A stretch of 64,000 nt of DNA from contig JAQBOA010000075.1 of NCBI GenBank assembly GCA_028288305.1, positions 1-64,000 of the forward strand. Direction: 5' to 3'. Positions 53,954 to 63,097 of this stretch are shown one piece after another (positions within the stretch are counted from its first letter, which is position 1; every line of letters starts with the position of its first letter). Source of the stretch: Mucilaginibacter sp. GTDB taxonomy: Bacteria; Bacteroidota; Bacteroidia; Sphingobacteriales; Sphingobacteriaceae. A program made the position numbers and the translations under genes. The notes below the pieces were generated by a model, which was not told the DNA's origin, searched no databases, and saw only the letters and a list, made by a program, of their open reading frames with translations.

Positions 53954-55129
53954 TTATTTCCAAAATGCCGGTTGGGTTTTAGTTCCTCTTACCGTACAAT
54001 CAACGCAAAGTATAGTAGAATAACTGTATGCAGTAGGTAATCCGAACGGGTTGGCAGGCGGTATATACAAACCTGATATTACTGTGTAAGGTGTGTTTGC
54101 TGGTATAAGGTCGCTTATAGATAAAGTTCCCGAGTGCGGTGGATTCATAAAAGCTGTATCAATTTGACAATCATAAGGATAAACCGGGCTATAGCTGTTC
54201 AATAACTGACTGGCAGTAATAAAAATCCGCTTAGATGTATAACTCCCCACACTCAAATAACCTACTACAAGCTCTGTTGGATTAGTAATACAATGAAAAT
54301 TGCTCATATTCCCTGATGGAAGCACATCAAATATACTTCCTAATTTTTCGGTATTATTTTTAAGGTTTTCCCAAAAAGTATAGGCATCGCTTGTAAGGGC
54401 GTATTGTTTAACCAGAATACTATACTTTGTTTCTATTTTTTCGGAGGTTGAGGGAACCAGGGTTATTGGTGCCTGGTACACATTATCCTGTACCAATTTG
54501 GTTGTAGATACTATTGTCACATTACTTGATACATCATTACCGAAACAGTCATAAACCTGTTCACTAATTTTTCGGGGTTTAAGGCTGTCAACTTTATTGC
54601 TTCGATAAGTAGAAACATATTTTGAATGGAATTGCCAGGTCTCGAAATAATCCCAGTGGTAATAACGGGTAGCGTTAGTGGCATCGTGGGTATTTACATA
54701 TATCTGTACACCCGCAGGCTGCGCAACAAAGCCGACGCTGTCAATAGGCGGTGCATTTTTAACTGTTACAAAATCCGAAACATATTCTTTATGATCTGAA
54801 GTTAGAATTCGCAGGCGGTATTTATGTGTGCCATCAAGATTTATTGGGGGAGCGGCATAGGTTCCTGCTGTTGTTTCTGCTAGTTTAAAATTGCTGTTTG
54901 CATCGCTTTCCACGCTTACAGTAGCGTTTGTTTCGGGAGTAATATTATGAACGGTATCAATTTTTTGAGTCCGGCTAATTTTAATAAAAGTAGAATCGTT
55001 GCCACTATTTATTACACCTTCAATAACCAGGAACCTGTTAACATCTGATTTTATTTCTTGTGGAATAAATGGCTTCTTGCATCCAACTGCAATTAAAACT
55101 ATGAATAAAGCTATTGCACACTTTTTCAA
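53954..55129 (-). CDS. DUF4249 lipoprotein, copy 1
   Basis: A 391-residue lipoprotein: signal with lipobox IAVGC (Cys17), then the DUF4249 body (RFLVIEGVINSGNDSTFIKISRTQKI, GTHKYRLRILTSDHKEYVSDF) and the closing CVDCTVRGTKTQPAFW, in which the paired cysteines are conserved in all three copies. DUF4249 proteins normally accompany TonB-dependent receptors of the FecA type. Here they lie tail-to-tail with the receptor operon, 5 bases between stops. The first of three tandem copies. Confidence 0.9.
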   Translation of the reverse strand: MKKCAIALFIVLIAVGCKKPFIPQEIKSDVNRFLVIEGVINSGNDSTFIKISRTQKIDTVHNITPETNATVSVESDANSNFKLAETTAGTYAAPPINLDGTHKYRLRILTSDHKEYVSDFVTVKNAPPIDSVGFVAQPAGVQIYVNTHDATNATRYYHWDYFETWQFHSKYVSTYRSNKVDSLKPRKISEQVYDCFGNDVSSNVTIVSTTKLVQDNVYQAPITLVPSTSEKIETKYSILVKQYALTSDAYTFWENLKNNTEKLGSIFDVLPSGNMSNFHCITNPTELVVGYLSVGSYTSKRIFITASQLLNSYSPVYPYDCQIDTAFMNPPHSGTLSISDLIPANTPYTVISGLYIPPANPFGLPTAYSYSTILCVDCTVRGTKTQPAFWK

Positions 55130-55308
55130 GGCTTCGGTTATTTGTATTTGGTTAATTAATTGGGTTTACTTTAGCCCGCTAATTGCTTGCTATTGATTTC
55201 GAAAGCAAGATAAAATTATTATTGCTAATCACCTACAAATTAAGTGATTTACTAAATTTTCTTTTTTCAAATCCACAACAGTGCCTTTTGGAATTAAAAT
55301 ATGCTTAC

Positions 55309-56484
55309 TTATTTCCAAAAGGCGGGTTGGGTTTTTGTTCCTCTTACTGTACAATCAGTACAAAGTACTGTTGAGAAGGTTATGGCGTAGGGAAGTCCTA
55401 ACAGATCAGGAACAGGATATAAATCCGCTATTGGTGTATAAGGAGAATTGGCTGGGATAAATCTATCTGCAGATACGTTTCCCGGGTGGCCGGTAGGATC
55501 AAAAAAGGAAGTATCTAATTCACATACACTAGGGTATGTTGGACTATAACTTTTCGGAAGCTGACTAGCAGTAATGAAAATCCGTTTGGAAGAAGAACTC
55601 CCAACGCTTAAGTAGCCTATCACAAATTCGTTTGGATTTGTAATACAATGAAAATTGCTCATATTCTCTGATGGAAGCACATCAAATATACTTCCCAATT
55701 TTTCGGTATTGTTTTGCAGGTTTTCCCAAAAAGTATAGGCATCGCTTGTCAAGGCGTATTGTTTAACCAGAATACTATACTTTGTTTCAATTTTTTCAGA
55801 GGTTGAAGAAATAGTTGTGACCGGAGCCTGGTAAATAATATCGCGGGCTAGTTTGGTTGAAGATGCTAAGACCACATTACTTGATGTATCGCTTGCAAAA
55901 CAGTCATAAATCTGTTGATTTGGTTGTCTGGGCTTAACGCTGTCAATATGGTTGCTAAATAAAGTAGAAACATATATTGAATGGAACTGCCAGGTCTCGA
56001 AATAATCCCAGCGGTAATACTGAGTAGCATTAACGGCATCATGAGTATTTACATATATCTGCACACCTGCAGGCTGCGCAACAAAACCGACGCTGTCAAT
56101 AGGCGGTGAATTTTTAACGGCAACAAAATCTGAAACATATTCTTTATGATCTGATGTTATAATTCGCAAGCGGTATTTATGTGAGCCATCAAGATTTATA
56201 GGGGAAGCGGCATAGATTCCTGCTGTTATTTCTATCAGTTTAAAATTGCTGTTTGCATCGCTTTCAACACTCACAGTAGCGTTTGTTTCGGGAATGATAT
56301 TATGAACAGTATCAATTTTTTGAGTCCGGCTAATTTTAATAAAAGTAGAATCACTGCCACTATTTACTACACCTTCAATAACCAGGTACTTGTTAGTACC
56401 TGATTTTATTTCTTGTGGAATAAATGGCTTCTTGCATCCAACTGCAATTAAAACTATGAATAAAGCAATTACACACTTTTTCAT
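55309..56484 (-). CDS. DUF4249 lipoprotein, copy 2
   Basis: A 391-residue paralogue of copies 1 and 3, closest to copy 3. It keeps the lipobox, the TFIKISRTQKIDTVHN segment and the ending CTDCTVRGTKTQPAFW, while the middle (residues 180-215, and 300-370) diverges. The upstream sequence (about 160 bases) is also shared among the copies, so the duplicated unit of about 1350 bases contains the gene plus its promoter region. Confidence 0.9.
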   Translation of the reverse strand: MKKCVIALFIVLIAVGCKKPFIPQEIKSGTNKYLVIEGVVNSGSDSTFIKISRTQKIDTVHNIIPETNATVSVESDANSNFKLIEITAGIYAASPINLDGSHKYRLRIITSDHKEYVSDFVAVKNSPPIDSVGFVAQPAGVQIYVNTHDAVNATQYYRWDYFETWQFHSIYVSTLFSNHIDSVKPRQPNQQIYDCFASDTSSNVVLASSTKLARDIIYQAPVTTISSTSEKIETKYSILVKQYALTSDAYTFWENLQNNTEKLGSIFDVLPSENMSNFHCITNPNEFVIGYLSVGSSSSKRIFITASQLPKSYSPTYPSVCELDTSFFDPTGHPGNVSADRFIPANSPYTPIADLYPVPDLLGLPYAITFSTVLCTDCTVRGTKTQPAFWK

Positions 56485-56656
56485 GGCTTTAGTTATTTGT
56501 ATTTAATTAGGTTTACTTAGCCGGCTAATTGCTTGCTATTGATTTGGAAAGCAAGTTAAAATTATTTATTGCTAATCATATACAAATTAAGTGATTTACT
56601 AAATTTTCTTTTTCAAATCCACAATAGGCTGTTCTGAAGCTAAAAAATACGCTTAC

Positions 56657-57832
56657 TTATTTCCAAAAGGCGGGTTGGGTTTTTGTTCCTCTTACTGTAC
56701 AATCAGTACAAAGTACTGTTGAGAATGTTATGGCGTAGGGAAGTCCGAATGGATCAGGAACGGGATATAATTCATCTATAGGCGTATATGGAGAATTGGC
56801 CGGAATAAATCTATCTGCAGATACGTTTCCCGGGTGGCCGGTAGGATCAAAAAAGGAAGTATCTAATTCACATACACTAGGGTATATTGGACTATAACTT
56901 TTCGGAAGCTGGCCAGCAGTAATGAAAATCCGTTTGGAAGAAGAGCTTCCAACGCTTAAGTAGCCTACAACAAATTCATTCGGATTCGTAATACAATGAA
57001 AATTGCTCATATTCTCTGATGGAAGCACATCAAATATACTTCCCAATTTTTCGGTATTGTTTTGCAGGTTTTGCCAAAAAGCATATGCATCTCTTGTCAG
57101 GGCGTATTGTTTAACAAGAATACTATACTTTGTTTCAATTTTTTCAGACGTTGAAGAAATTGTTGTGACCGGAGCCTGGTAAATAATATCCCGGGCCAGT
57201 TTGGTTGAAGATGCTAAGACCACATTACTTGATGCATCGCTTGCAAAACAGTCATAAACCTGTTGATCTAAGTGTCTGGGCTTAATGCTGTCAATAAGAT
57301 TGCTGATGAAAGCGGAAACATATATTGAATGGAACTGCCAGGTCTCGAAATAATCCCACCGGTAATACTGAGTAGCGTTAGTGGCATCGTGAGTATTTAC
57401 ATAGATATGCAAACCTGCAGGCTGCGCAATAAAACTTACACTGTCGATAGGTGGTGAATTTTTGACTGGTATAAAATCTGAAACATATTCTTTATGATCT
57501 AAGGTTGTAATTCGCAGCCGGTATTTATGTGAGCCATCAAGGTTTATTGGGGGAGCGGCATAGGTTCCTGCTGTTATTTCTGTTAGTTTAAAATTGCTGT
57601 TTGCATCACTTTCAACACTTACCGTAGCGTTTGTTTCGGGAATAATATTATGAACAGTGTCAATTTTTTGAGTCCGGCTAATTTTAATAAAAGTAGAATC
57701 GCTGCCACTGTTTATTACACCTTCAATAACCAGGTACCTGTTAGCTCCTGATTTTATTTCTTGAGGAATAAATGGCTTCTTGCATCCAACTACGATTAAA
57801 ACTATGAATAAAGCTATTACACACTTTTTCAT
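56657..57832 (-). CDS. DUF4249 lipoprotein, copy 3
   Basis: A 391-residue member of the tandem family, first in transcription order. Its lipobox reads IVVGC. Residues 150-210 and the SIKPRHLDQQVYDCFASD stretch are where it differs from copy 2, while the region 255-330 is nearly identical. Equal lengths of all three products indicate selection for a folded domain after duplication. Confidence 0.9.
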   Translation of the reverse strand: MKKCVIALFIVLIVVGCKKPFIPQEIKSGANRYLVIEGVINSGSDSTFIKISRTQKIDTVHNIIPETNATVSVESDANSNFKLTEITAGTYAAPPINLDGSHKYRLRITTLDHKEYVSDFIPVKNSPPIDSVSFIAQPAGLHIYVNTHDATNATQYYRWDYFETWQFHSIYVSAFISNLIDSIKPRHLDQQVYDCFASDASSNVVLASSTKLARDIIYQAPVTTISSTSEKIETKYSILVKQYALTRDAYAFWQNLQNNTEKLGSIFDVLPSENMSNFHCITNPNEFVVGYLSVGSSSSKRIFITAGQLPKSYSPIYPSVCELDTSFFDPTGHPGNVSADRFIPANSPYTPIDELYPVPDPFGLPYAITFSTVLCTDCTVRGTKTQPAFWK

Positions 57833-58091
57833 GGCTTTAGTTATTTGTATTTGATTATTTGATCGGTTTATTTAGCGGGCTAATTGCTTGCTATTGATTT
57901 CTAAAGCAAGTTAAAACTATTTATTGCTAATCAAATACAAATCAGGAAGAATTCCGATGTTTTCTTTTTTATTAGGTAATATTTAATGCCGGATTTAATC
58001 CGCTTAATGCCAATTATTTAACAACATTATTGCATTTCATGCCCATTACAGTAAACACAAATTTGTAATTAAAACTATGTCCGTTTGAGAA

Positions 58092-58286
58092 TTAGTAAAT
58101 GAGAGGCCTGATAATTTTTAGAAAAGTATAAAGGCCGGCTACCATAAATAACATAAAGCCCAGGCCTGTGGCAATTGGATTAAACCAATCTGTTTTTGGA
58201 GAAAGCATATTTTGTGCAAGCTGAGTAAGCACACAACCCAATATAAGGCAACTGAATGCCATCAAAATTTTCACTGTCCTATTCAT
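58092..58286 (-). CDS. Small membrane protein
   Basis: A 64-residue protein with two hydrophobic segments (ILMAFSCLILGCVLTQLA and GLGFMLFMVAGLYTFL), so probably two transmembrane helices with a short loop containing a Pro-Lys-Thr-Asp turn. No known family. Isolated between the DUF4249 array and the terminator of the DUF5777 operon. Confidence 0.6.
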   Translation of the reverse strand: MNRTVKILMAFSCLILGCVLTQLAQNMLSPKTDWFNPIATGLGFMLFMVAGLYTFLKIIRPLIY

Positions 58287-58417
58287 ACCAATTAAACGGA
58301 GGTCTGATTTTAAAAGTTACACATCATCAAAGCATAATTAAATCCGACATACTGTAATATGTATGTAATTTTAATAATATGCATATCTTTTTTGAACTAA
58401 CGAATGGCCTATAAATA

Positions 58418-58452
58418 AAAAGCTCTCAGAAATAATCTGAAAGCTTTTTTAT
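58418..58452 (-). terminator. Terminator of the sigma/YceI/DUF5777 operon
   Basis: AAAAGCTCTCAGA pairs with TCTGAAAGCTTTT across a 5-base loop, T-run on the minus strand, 25 bases past the DUF5777 stop. T-runs on both sides would allow two-way use. Confidence 0.75.
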
Positions 58453-58476
58453 TATTAGCTGGAGAATTTATTATAT

Positions 58477-59439
58477 CTATTTACCGCTGTTTTTGTGACT
58501 ATTAAAATCAAACATCCTGGAAATAGTAAAGCCGAGCCTGTATTGTCCTTTTGAGAATTTCGATTCAGTATCATTCAAATAATTGATCTCTGAAACAGCC
58601 CGGGCATTGGTAATATTCATGGTGAAAACATGCCCTCCTGTTTCAATTTCGATACCAAAACCCAATGGGTCTGTAAAGTTTGCATTGTTTTGCCTGAAAG
58701 TAGAGAAAGGATGTGCATAATCAATAATAAGCCCCATGTGTTTCGATACTTTTATTACCCCTGTAGCTGAGACTGATAAAAAGTTATTTTCGTTACCGGT
58801 CACATTTGGAAAAGGCTGGTTATTAATTACATAAGATGGTGCAATTTGTAATGAGAAGCCTTGTGAAAACTTACGGGCAAAAATTGCCTGTCCAAAATAA
58901 GAAACTCTATCGCCAAAAGTTGCATATGGGGTAAATCCGTATGGCCGCACACCGCCTTCCCCAATTAAGGTAATGGCAAGCGGCGAACTATTATCAGCTG
59001 TTTGATGTAATATGGCATATTTAAATTCCAGGTCTGCCAACCCGCCAATGGTAGTTCTTCCAATATCTATATTCAGGTTATTGGTTAAACCATATTCAAA
59101 TCCAATATAAACATCAGCTACGTCATCAAGACCAAAATAAAACTGACCGCCGCCCTGTTTACCTGCAAAGTCACCAAAGCGGTGGATTACCAGGAAGTTG
59201 AGGTTTTTCTTTTTTACGGTTTCAGTAGTTTGCGATAAAATTAGTCTCGACGACTTAAAAATAGCAACCGGTTCCTTTTTATTATCTATACTTAAAGAAT
59301 TTAATAATGAGTCGGCAGCGCTTTCACCTGATGCACTTTTTGTTGAAGCAGATTTTTTCTTCGAAATGGTATCGGCATTTTGAGCCATTGAACTTATGCT
59401 TATAATAAGAAAGCTTGGTAAGATTAAATATTTCTTCAT
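58477..59439 (-). CDS. DUF5777 family outer-membrane beta-barrel protein
   Basis: A 320-residue exported protein, signal peptide to ISSMAQ, then a low-complexity Lys/Ser linker, then the barrel: FLVIHRFGDFAGKQGGGQFYFGLDDVADVYIGFEYGLTNNL is the distinctive DUF5777 segment. The last residues (RMFDFNSHK) are not a classical Phe end. Members are found with YceI proteins and c-type cytochromes in Bacteroidota. It is the last gene of a four-gene operon, 7 bases after yceI. Confidence 0.85.
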   Translation of the reverse strand: MKKYLILPSFLIISISSMAQNADTISKKKSASTKSASGESAADSLLNSLSIDNKKEPVAIFKSSRLILSQTTETVKKKNLNFLVIHRFGDFAGKQGGGQFYFGLDDVADVYIGFEYGLTNNLNIDIGRTTIGGLADLEFKYAILHQTADNSSPLAITLIGEGGVRPYGFTPYATFGDRVSYFGQAIFARKFSQGFSLQIAPSYVINNQPFPNVTGNENNFLSVSATGVIKVSKHMGLIIDYAHPFSTFRQNNANFTDPLGFGIEIETGGHVFTMNITNARAVSEINYLNDTESKFSKGQYRLGFTISRMFDFNSHKNSGK

Positions 59440-59446
59440 GAGTTTT

Positions 59447-60001
59447 TTATTTGGATAAATTGTTTTTTATGTAATTGGCTGAAACGGTCATTTTAATACT
59501 TTCAGCTATATTGTGGAATACGATACTTGGAATTTTTATATTATGATCAGCACATTTAACTATAAATTCTGATGTCATACTTATTGTTCCGCCGCTTACA
59601 ATCAGCTTTCCGGAAATTGATCTGTTTTGTGTAATTCCATGTACATTAAGATCTCCTGTAACAGTTATTGGGTAAGTACCATCTTTGGAAATATCAATAT
59701 GTTCCTGTATTTTTCCTTTGAAAGTGGCCCTGGGATATTTATCGCTTTCCATATAGTCTGAATTAAAATGTTCCTGCATGAGTGCTTTTGGAAACTGAAA
59801 TGACCGTATGGTTACGCTAAAAGCAAGTTCGTTTGTAGGTGCATTATATACTGATGCTCCTGTTGAAGTTGATGCGCTGATATCCTCTATCGGCGCAGAG
59901 GAAAAAAGACTGATTTCGGCATTTTTGGACACATAAAGGTCCTGTCCTGCCTGGTTGTTTATGCTGAACCAGGCAAGTAAAATAATACTTATATATTTCA
60001 T
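59447..60001 (-). CDS. YceI family lipocalin-like protein
   Basis: A 184-residue exported protein with the YceI fold: signal peptide (to NNQAG), then AEISLFSSAPIEDISA and MQEHFNSDYMESDKYPRATFKGKI, the classic YceI motif, and GDLNVHGITQNRSISGKL. YceI proteins bind isoprenoid or fatty-acid chains in the periplasm. It is flanked by the anti-sigma-like and DUF5777 genes, both within 10 bases. Confidence 0.9.
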   Translation of the reverse strand: MKYISIILLAWFSINNQAGQDLYVSKNAEISLFSSAPIEDISASTSTGASVYNAPTNELAFSVTIRSFQFPKALMQEHFNSDYMESDKYPRATFKGKIQEHIDISKDGTYPITVTGDLNVHGITQNRSISGKLIVSGGTISMTSEFIVKCADHNIKIPSIVFHNIAESIKMTVSANYIKNNLSK

Positions 60002-60002
60002 T

Positions 60003-61283
60003 TTAGGGTTTGGGGGTATTTAGATTCCAGTTTAGTCCCACTGCAACACCTGTAGTCTGCAGCCTTACCTGGCTGTAGCCTATTGCTGCCAGGGGAAGTT
60101 TTAGATACGGCTGCACCGTTAATCCTACCTTTGAATTAAGCTGTCGTTCATAGTTTATATTAAGATTATATATTCCAAAAAAGTATTTACCACTGTTTGG
60201 TACTGTATAATGTGATGGCCCAGCGGTGTTATAACCGTTATAATTAAATGTATAAGCTTCGTGAAGCATGATATAGGATGATAAACCGGTGCCAATGCTT
60301 AATTTGTTTTGTTTTTTATGATACACTTGGTAACTTATATTCAATGGCAGATCAAGCATCCGGCAATCTGCAGTTACGCTTGATGGGGCATTATTAAAAT
60401 GATAAGGGAAATTGTAATTGTTATATTCTGCCTGGTATGGTTTTGATGAATAAAGGGCTCCCGTGCTAACCGTAAACTTTTTATATATTTCTGCCGAAAA
60501 CAACAAGCCCAAATTAGTGCCAACCTTACTTTGCTGAAACGATCCTACACCATTAATATCCGGAGCGGCCAAAACGCTTAAAGCATACCGTGGCCTGAAT
60601 GCCGGATTCGTTTTACTTTTAATATTTGAAGAGTAAGTACCAGATAATGTATTGATTGCAGTTTTGGATATATCAGTTGAGTTAATCTGTTGTGAAGATA
60701 TACCTTCAGTCCTGATCTCCGGCTTTTCACTCACTGCCATAAGAGTTCCCTTATAACTCCTGTCATTCAAAGGTTTTTCAATATTGTTAGTATCGCCTTG
60801 TTTCACAATTGAATTATTGTGATGTTTGGCCATAGAGTTGCCTGTTGAAGCTAAAACGGGAATTGTGCTGCCACCAATAACGAGTTTGTTCTTGTCTCCT
60901 TTTACTGCGTAATTCTCTTTAACTGTAGAGGTTTGTTCATTACCAGATGCGTTTTTCTCAGCTTTATCAGCAGAAATCTTTTCTTCATTAATTTTTGGAA
61001 GAGCATTTGTTTTTGGATGGTGGTTAACCGCTTGTAATTTATTTTGAGCGTTATTACGCTTAACTTTTGGCTGAAAAAGCCACAATCCAAAAAACATTAA
61101 TAATAAAGCTGCGATGCTGCTTATTAAAAGCGGCCAATAAACAATGCCTTTGCGTTTTTTACGCTCTTCAAGCATATTTTCAAGGGCATTCCAGTCTTCT
61201 TCCCTAAACCCTATTTCATCAATAGGATCTTCGAGTTTCTTTTTAAAAAGATCATCAAACTCTTCGTCCTGTTCCTTACTCAT
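60003..61283 (-). CDS. Anti-sigma-like protein with periplasmic beta-barrel domain
   Basis: A 426-residue protein: an acidic cytoplasmic N-terminus (EEFDDLFKKKLEDPID, FREEDWNALENMLEERKKRK) that could bind the sigma factor, one transmembrane helix at about 49-69 (WPLLISSIAALLLMFFGLWLF), a long polar linker, and a C-terminal domain of about 200 residues (RPRYALSVLAAPDINGVG, VSTGALYSSKPYQAEY, NLNINYERQLNSK) with outer-membrane-like strand pattern. This N-out arrangement is common next to ECF genes in Bacteroidota. It overlaps the sigma gene by 4 bases. Confidence 0.75.
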   Translation of the reverse strand: MSKEQDEEFDDLFKKKLEDPIDEIGFREEDWNALENMLEERKKRKGIVYWPLLISSIAALLLMFFGLWLFQPKVKRNNAQNKLQAVNHHPKTNALPKINEEKISADKAEKNASGNEQTSTVKENYAVKGDKNKLVIGGSTIPVLASTGNSMAKHHNNSIVKQGDTNNIEKPLNDRSYKGTLMAVSEKPEIRTEGISSQQINSTDISKTAINTLSGTYSSNIKSKTNPAFRPRYALSVLAAPDINGVGSFQQSKVGTNLGLLFSAEIYKKFTVSTGALYSSKPYQAEYNNYNFPYHFNNAPSSVTADCRMLDLPLNISYQVYHKKQNKLSIGTGLSSYIMLHEAYTFNYNGYNTAGPSHYTVPNSGKYFFGIYNLNINYERQLNSKVGLTVQPYLKLPLAAIGYSQVRLQTTGVAVGLNWNLNTPKP

Positions 61284-61930
61284 CCTTTAAAACCTTTGTT
61301 TAAGAATACGCCCTGCATATTTATTGTTGGTGCATTAATAGCAACTACCTGGGTATAATTCATGCCATCATTATTATTTTTAGTACTATTAGCAGATGAT
61401 TCTGCTTTCAATATCATTTGTTTAAGTTTCTGCCTGGCTTTATGCAAATTTGACTTTGAGGTTCCTGGATTTATATTAAGCATATTACCTATTTCTTCAT
61501 GCGAGTAACCTTCTATAGCGAAAAGATTAAATACAGTTCTATAAGCCTGCGGCAACTGCTGTACCATTGCTAATAGGTCATTATAGTTTAAGTTTTTGTC
61601 GACAAGATTACCGTCACTAATATTTTCAGCCTTATCAAGGTCTTCGCTATAAGCCATTTTTAAATTTGCCCTGTAATAATCAATGGAGACATTCATCATA
61701 ATTTTCCCCAGCCAGGCTTTGAACGGTCGTTCCATATCGAAATGCTCTATTTTAGTGAAAACCTTAAAAAAGCCCTGGTTCATAACCTCGGCGGCTTCTT
61801 CACGGTTATTGGTATACCGCAAGCATATCCCCATAGAAAAGCTGTAAAATGCTTTATATAGCATTTTCTGACATCTTCTATCCTGTTTTATACAGCCCCT
61901 GATTAGTTGATGTAACTCTTCGTCTCCCAT
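61280..61930 (-). CDS. ECF-type RNA polymerase sigma factor
   Basis: A 216-residue sigma-70-family factor of the ECF type. Region 2 is LYKAFYSFSMGICLRYTNNREEAAEVMNQGFFKVFTKI and region 4 is LPQAYRTVFNLFAIEGYSHEEIGNMLNINPGTSKSNLHKARQKLKQ, with a helix-turn-helix. It is the first gene of the operon with its presumed anti-sigma partner, YceI and DUF5777, and probably controls them, perhaps autogenously. Confidence 0.92.
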   Translation of the reverse strand: MGDEELHQLIRGCIKQDRRCQKMLYKAFYSFSMGICLRYTNNREEAAEVMNQGFFKVFTKIEHFDMERPFKAWLGKIMMNVSIDYYRANLKMAYSEDLDKAENISDGNLVDKNLNYNDLLAMVQQLPQAYRTVFNLFAIEGYSHEEIGNMLNINPGTSKSNLHKARQKLKQMILKAESSANSTKNNNDGMNYTQVVAINAPTINMQGVFLNKGFKG

Positions 61931-62261
61931 ATGGGCATATCTTTTTTTAGTCTTTTAGCTTAATTTTAAGTACCCGTCGAACTATATCACGTTGATGAGT
62001 GAAAGAAGGTTGCCTGCAAATTATTATAAGCACTAATTAATCGTTAATATACTGATAATCAGATGGTAATTTTAACTGCATTAATTAGTCATGGAGAAAT
62101 ATATATTAGGTCAGTAAAATTCGGCAGTCTTTCTTTGCAATAATTATTACCTGAGGCAACCATGGCGGGTGAATGAACGATATTATAAACAAATACAGAT
62201 TGTGTTGTGGCAAAAATCTGAAAAGGCTTCGGCAAATATTTGTTTAAATAATATATCAAAA
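61931..62261. other. Intergenic region between divergent genes
   Basis: About 330 bases of AT-rich sequence holding the divergent start regions of the sigma operon and the glycosyltransferase gene. A frame from 62169 joins the glycosyltransferase, but its extra 31 residues do not resemble the family. No other structure recognised. Confidence 0.5.
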
Positions 62262-63071
62262 ATGGTTCCTGTTTCTATTGTTATAATTACCAAAAACGAG
62301 GCTGATATCATTCCTAGGTGTATTGAGATGGCCCGGTGCATTACGGATGATATTGTAATAATTGATAATGGGAGTACTGATGAAACATTGGAGATTGCAT
62401 TAAATTACGGCTGCAGGGTTTATAAAACGGCATGGGATGGTTATGGCGCCAATAAGAACAAAGGAATCAATGTTGCTAAATATAACTGGATATTAAGTAT
62501 TGATGCTGATGAAATTCCGGATGAGGAATTGATCCACTCCTTACACACATTAAAACTCGATAATCCAGCTGTTGTGTATGACATAAAATTCCGGTCATAC
62601 TGCGGGATAAAACCTATCCGCTTTGGCAGTTGGGGGCGTGATCATCATGTTCGGCTTTTTAACCGCGTTTTGGTCAAATGGTCAGAAACAATGGTGCATG
62701 AAACATTAATAGTGCCCAATAATAAAATAAAGAGAAAATTAAACGGCCACCTGCATCACTACTCTGTTAAAGACATTATTGAATATAACAGAAAAAGCAT
62801 CTATTACGCGAAACTGTCTGCCAAAAAATATTTTCAAAGCGGCAAAAGAGTAAATGCACTAAAGCTTTATGTTTCGCCGGTATTTGGATTTATAAAAAAC
62901 TATATTTTTTACTTAGGCTTTTTAGATGGTCACGAAGGATGGGATATAGCAAAAACTACTTTAAAAAATACCTATCTGAAGTACTTTTATTTAAGCAAAA
63001 TGAAAAATATACCAAATGAAAAGAAACCGGTTAAAGAAAGTTTTGCAGTGGAATATGATTACCTTTCTTAA
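62262..63071 (+). CDS. Glycosyltransferase family 2 (WaaE-like)
   Basis: A 269-residue GT-A glycosyltransferase, started at MVPVSIVIITKNEADIIPR, the standard start of the family. IDNGSTDET and SIDADEIPDEEL supply the nucleotide and metal-binding acidic motif, and GRDHHVRLFNR with VHETL the acceptor part. A C-terminal helical extension (VNALKLYVSPVFGFIKNYIFYLGFLDG) is typical of WaaE/lipopolysaccharide-core type enzymes. It is followed 26 bases later by a flippase gene, so the region is probably a surface polysaccharide cluster continuing beyond the window. Confidence 0.88.
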   Translation: MVPVSIVIITKNEADIIPRCIEMARCITDDIVIIDNGSTDETLEIALNYGCRVYKTAWDGYGANKNKGINVAKYNWILSIDADEIPDEELIHSLHTLKLDNPAVVYDIKFRSYCGIKPIRFGSWGRDHHVRLFNRVLVKWSETMVHETLIVPNNKIKRKLNGHLHHYSVKDIIEYNRKSIYYAKLSAKKYFQSGKRVNALKLYVSPVFGFIKNYIFYLGFLDGHEGWDIAKTTLKNTYLKYFYLSKMKNIPNEKKPVKESFAVEYDYLS

Positions 63072-63097
63072 AAAATAATGGAATTTACAGGTAATCA

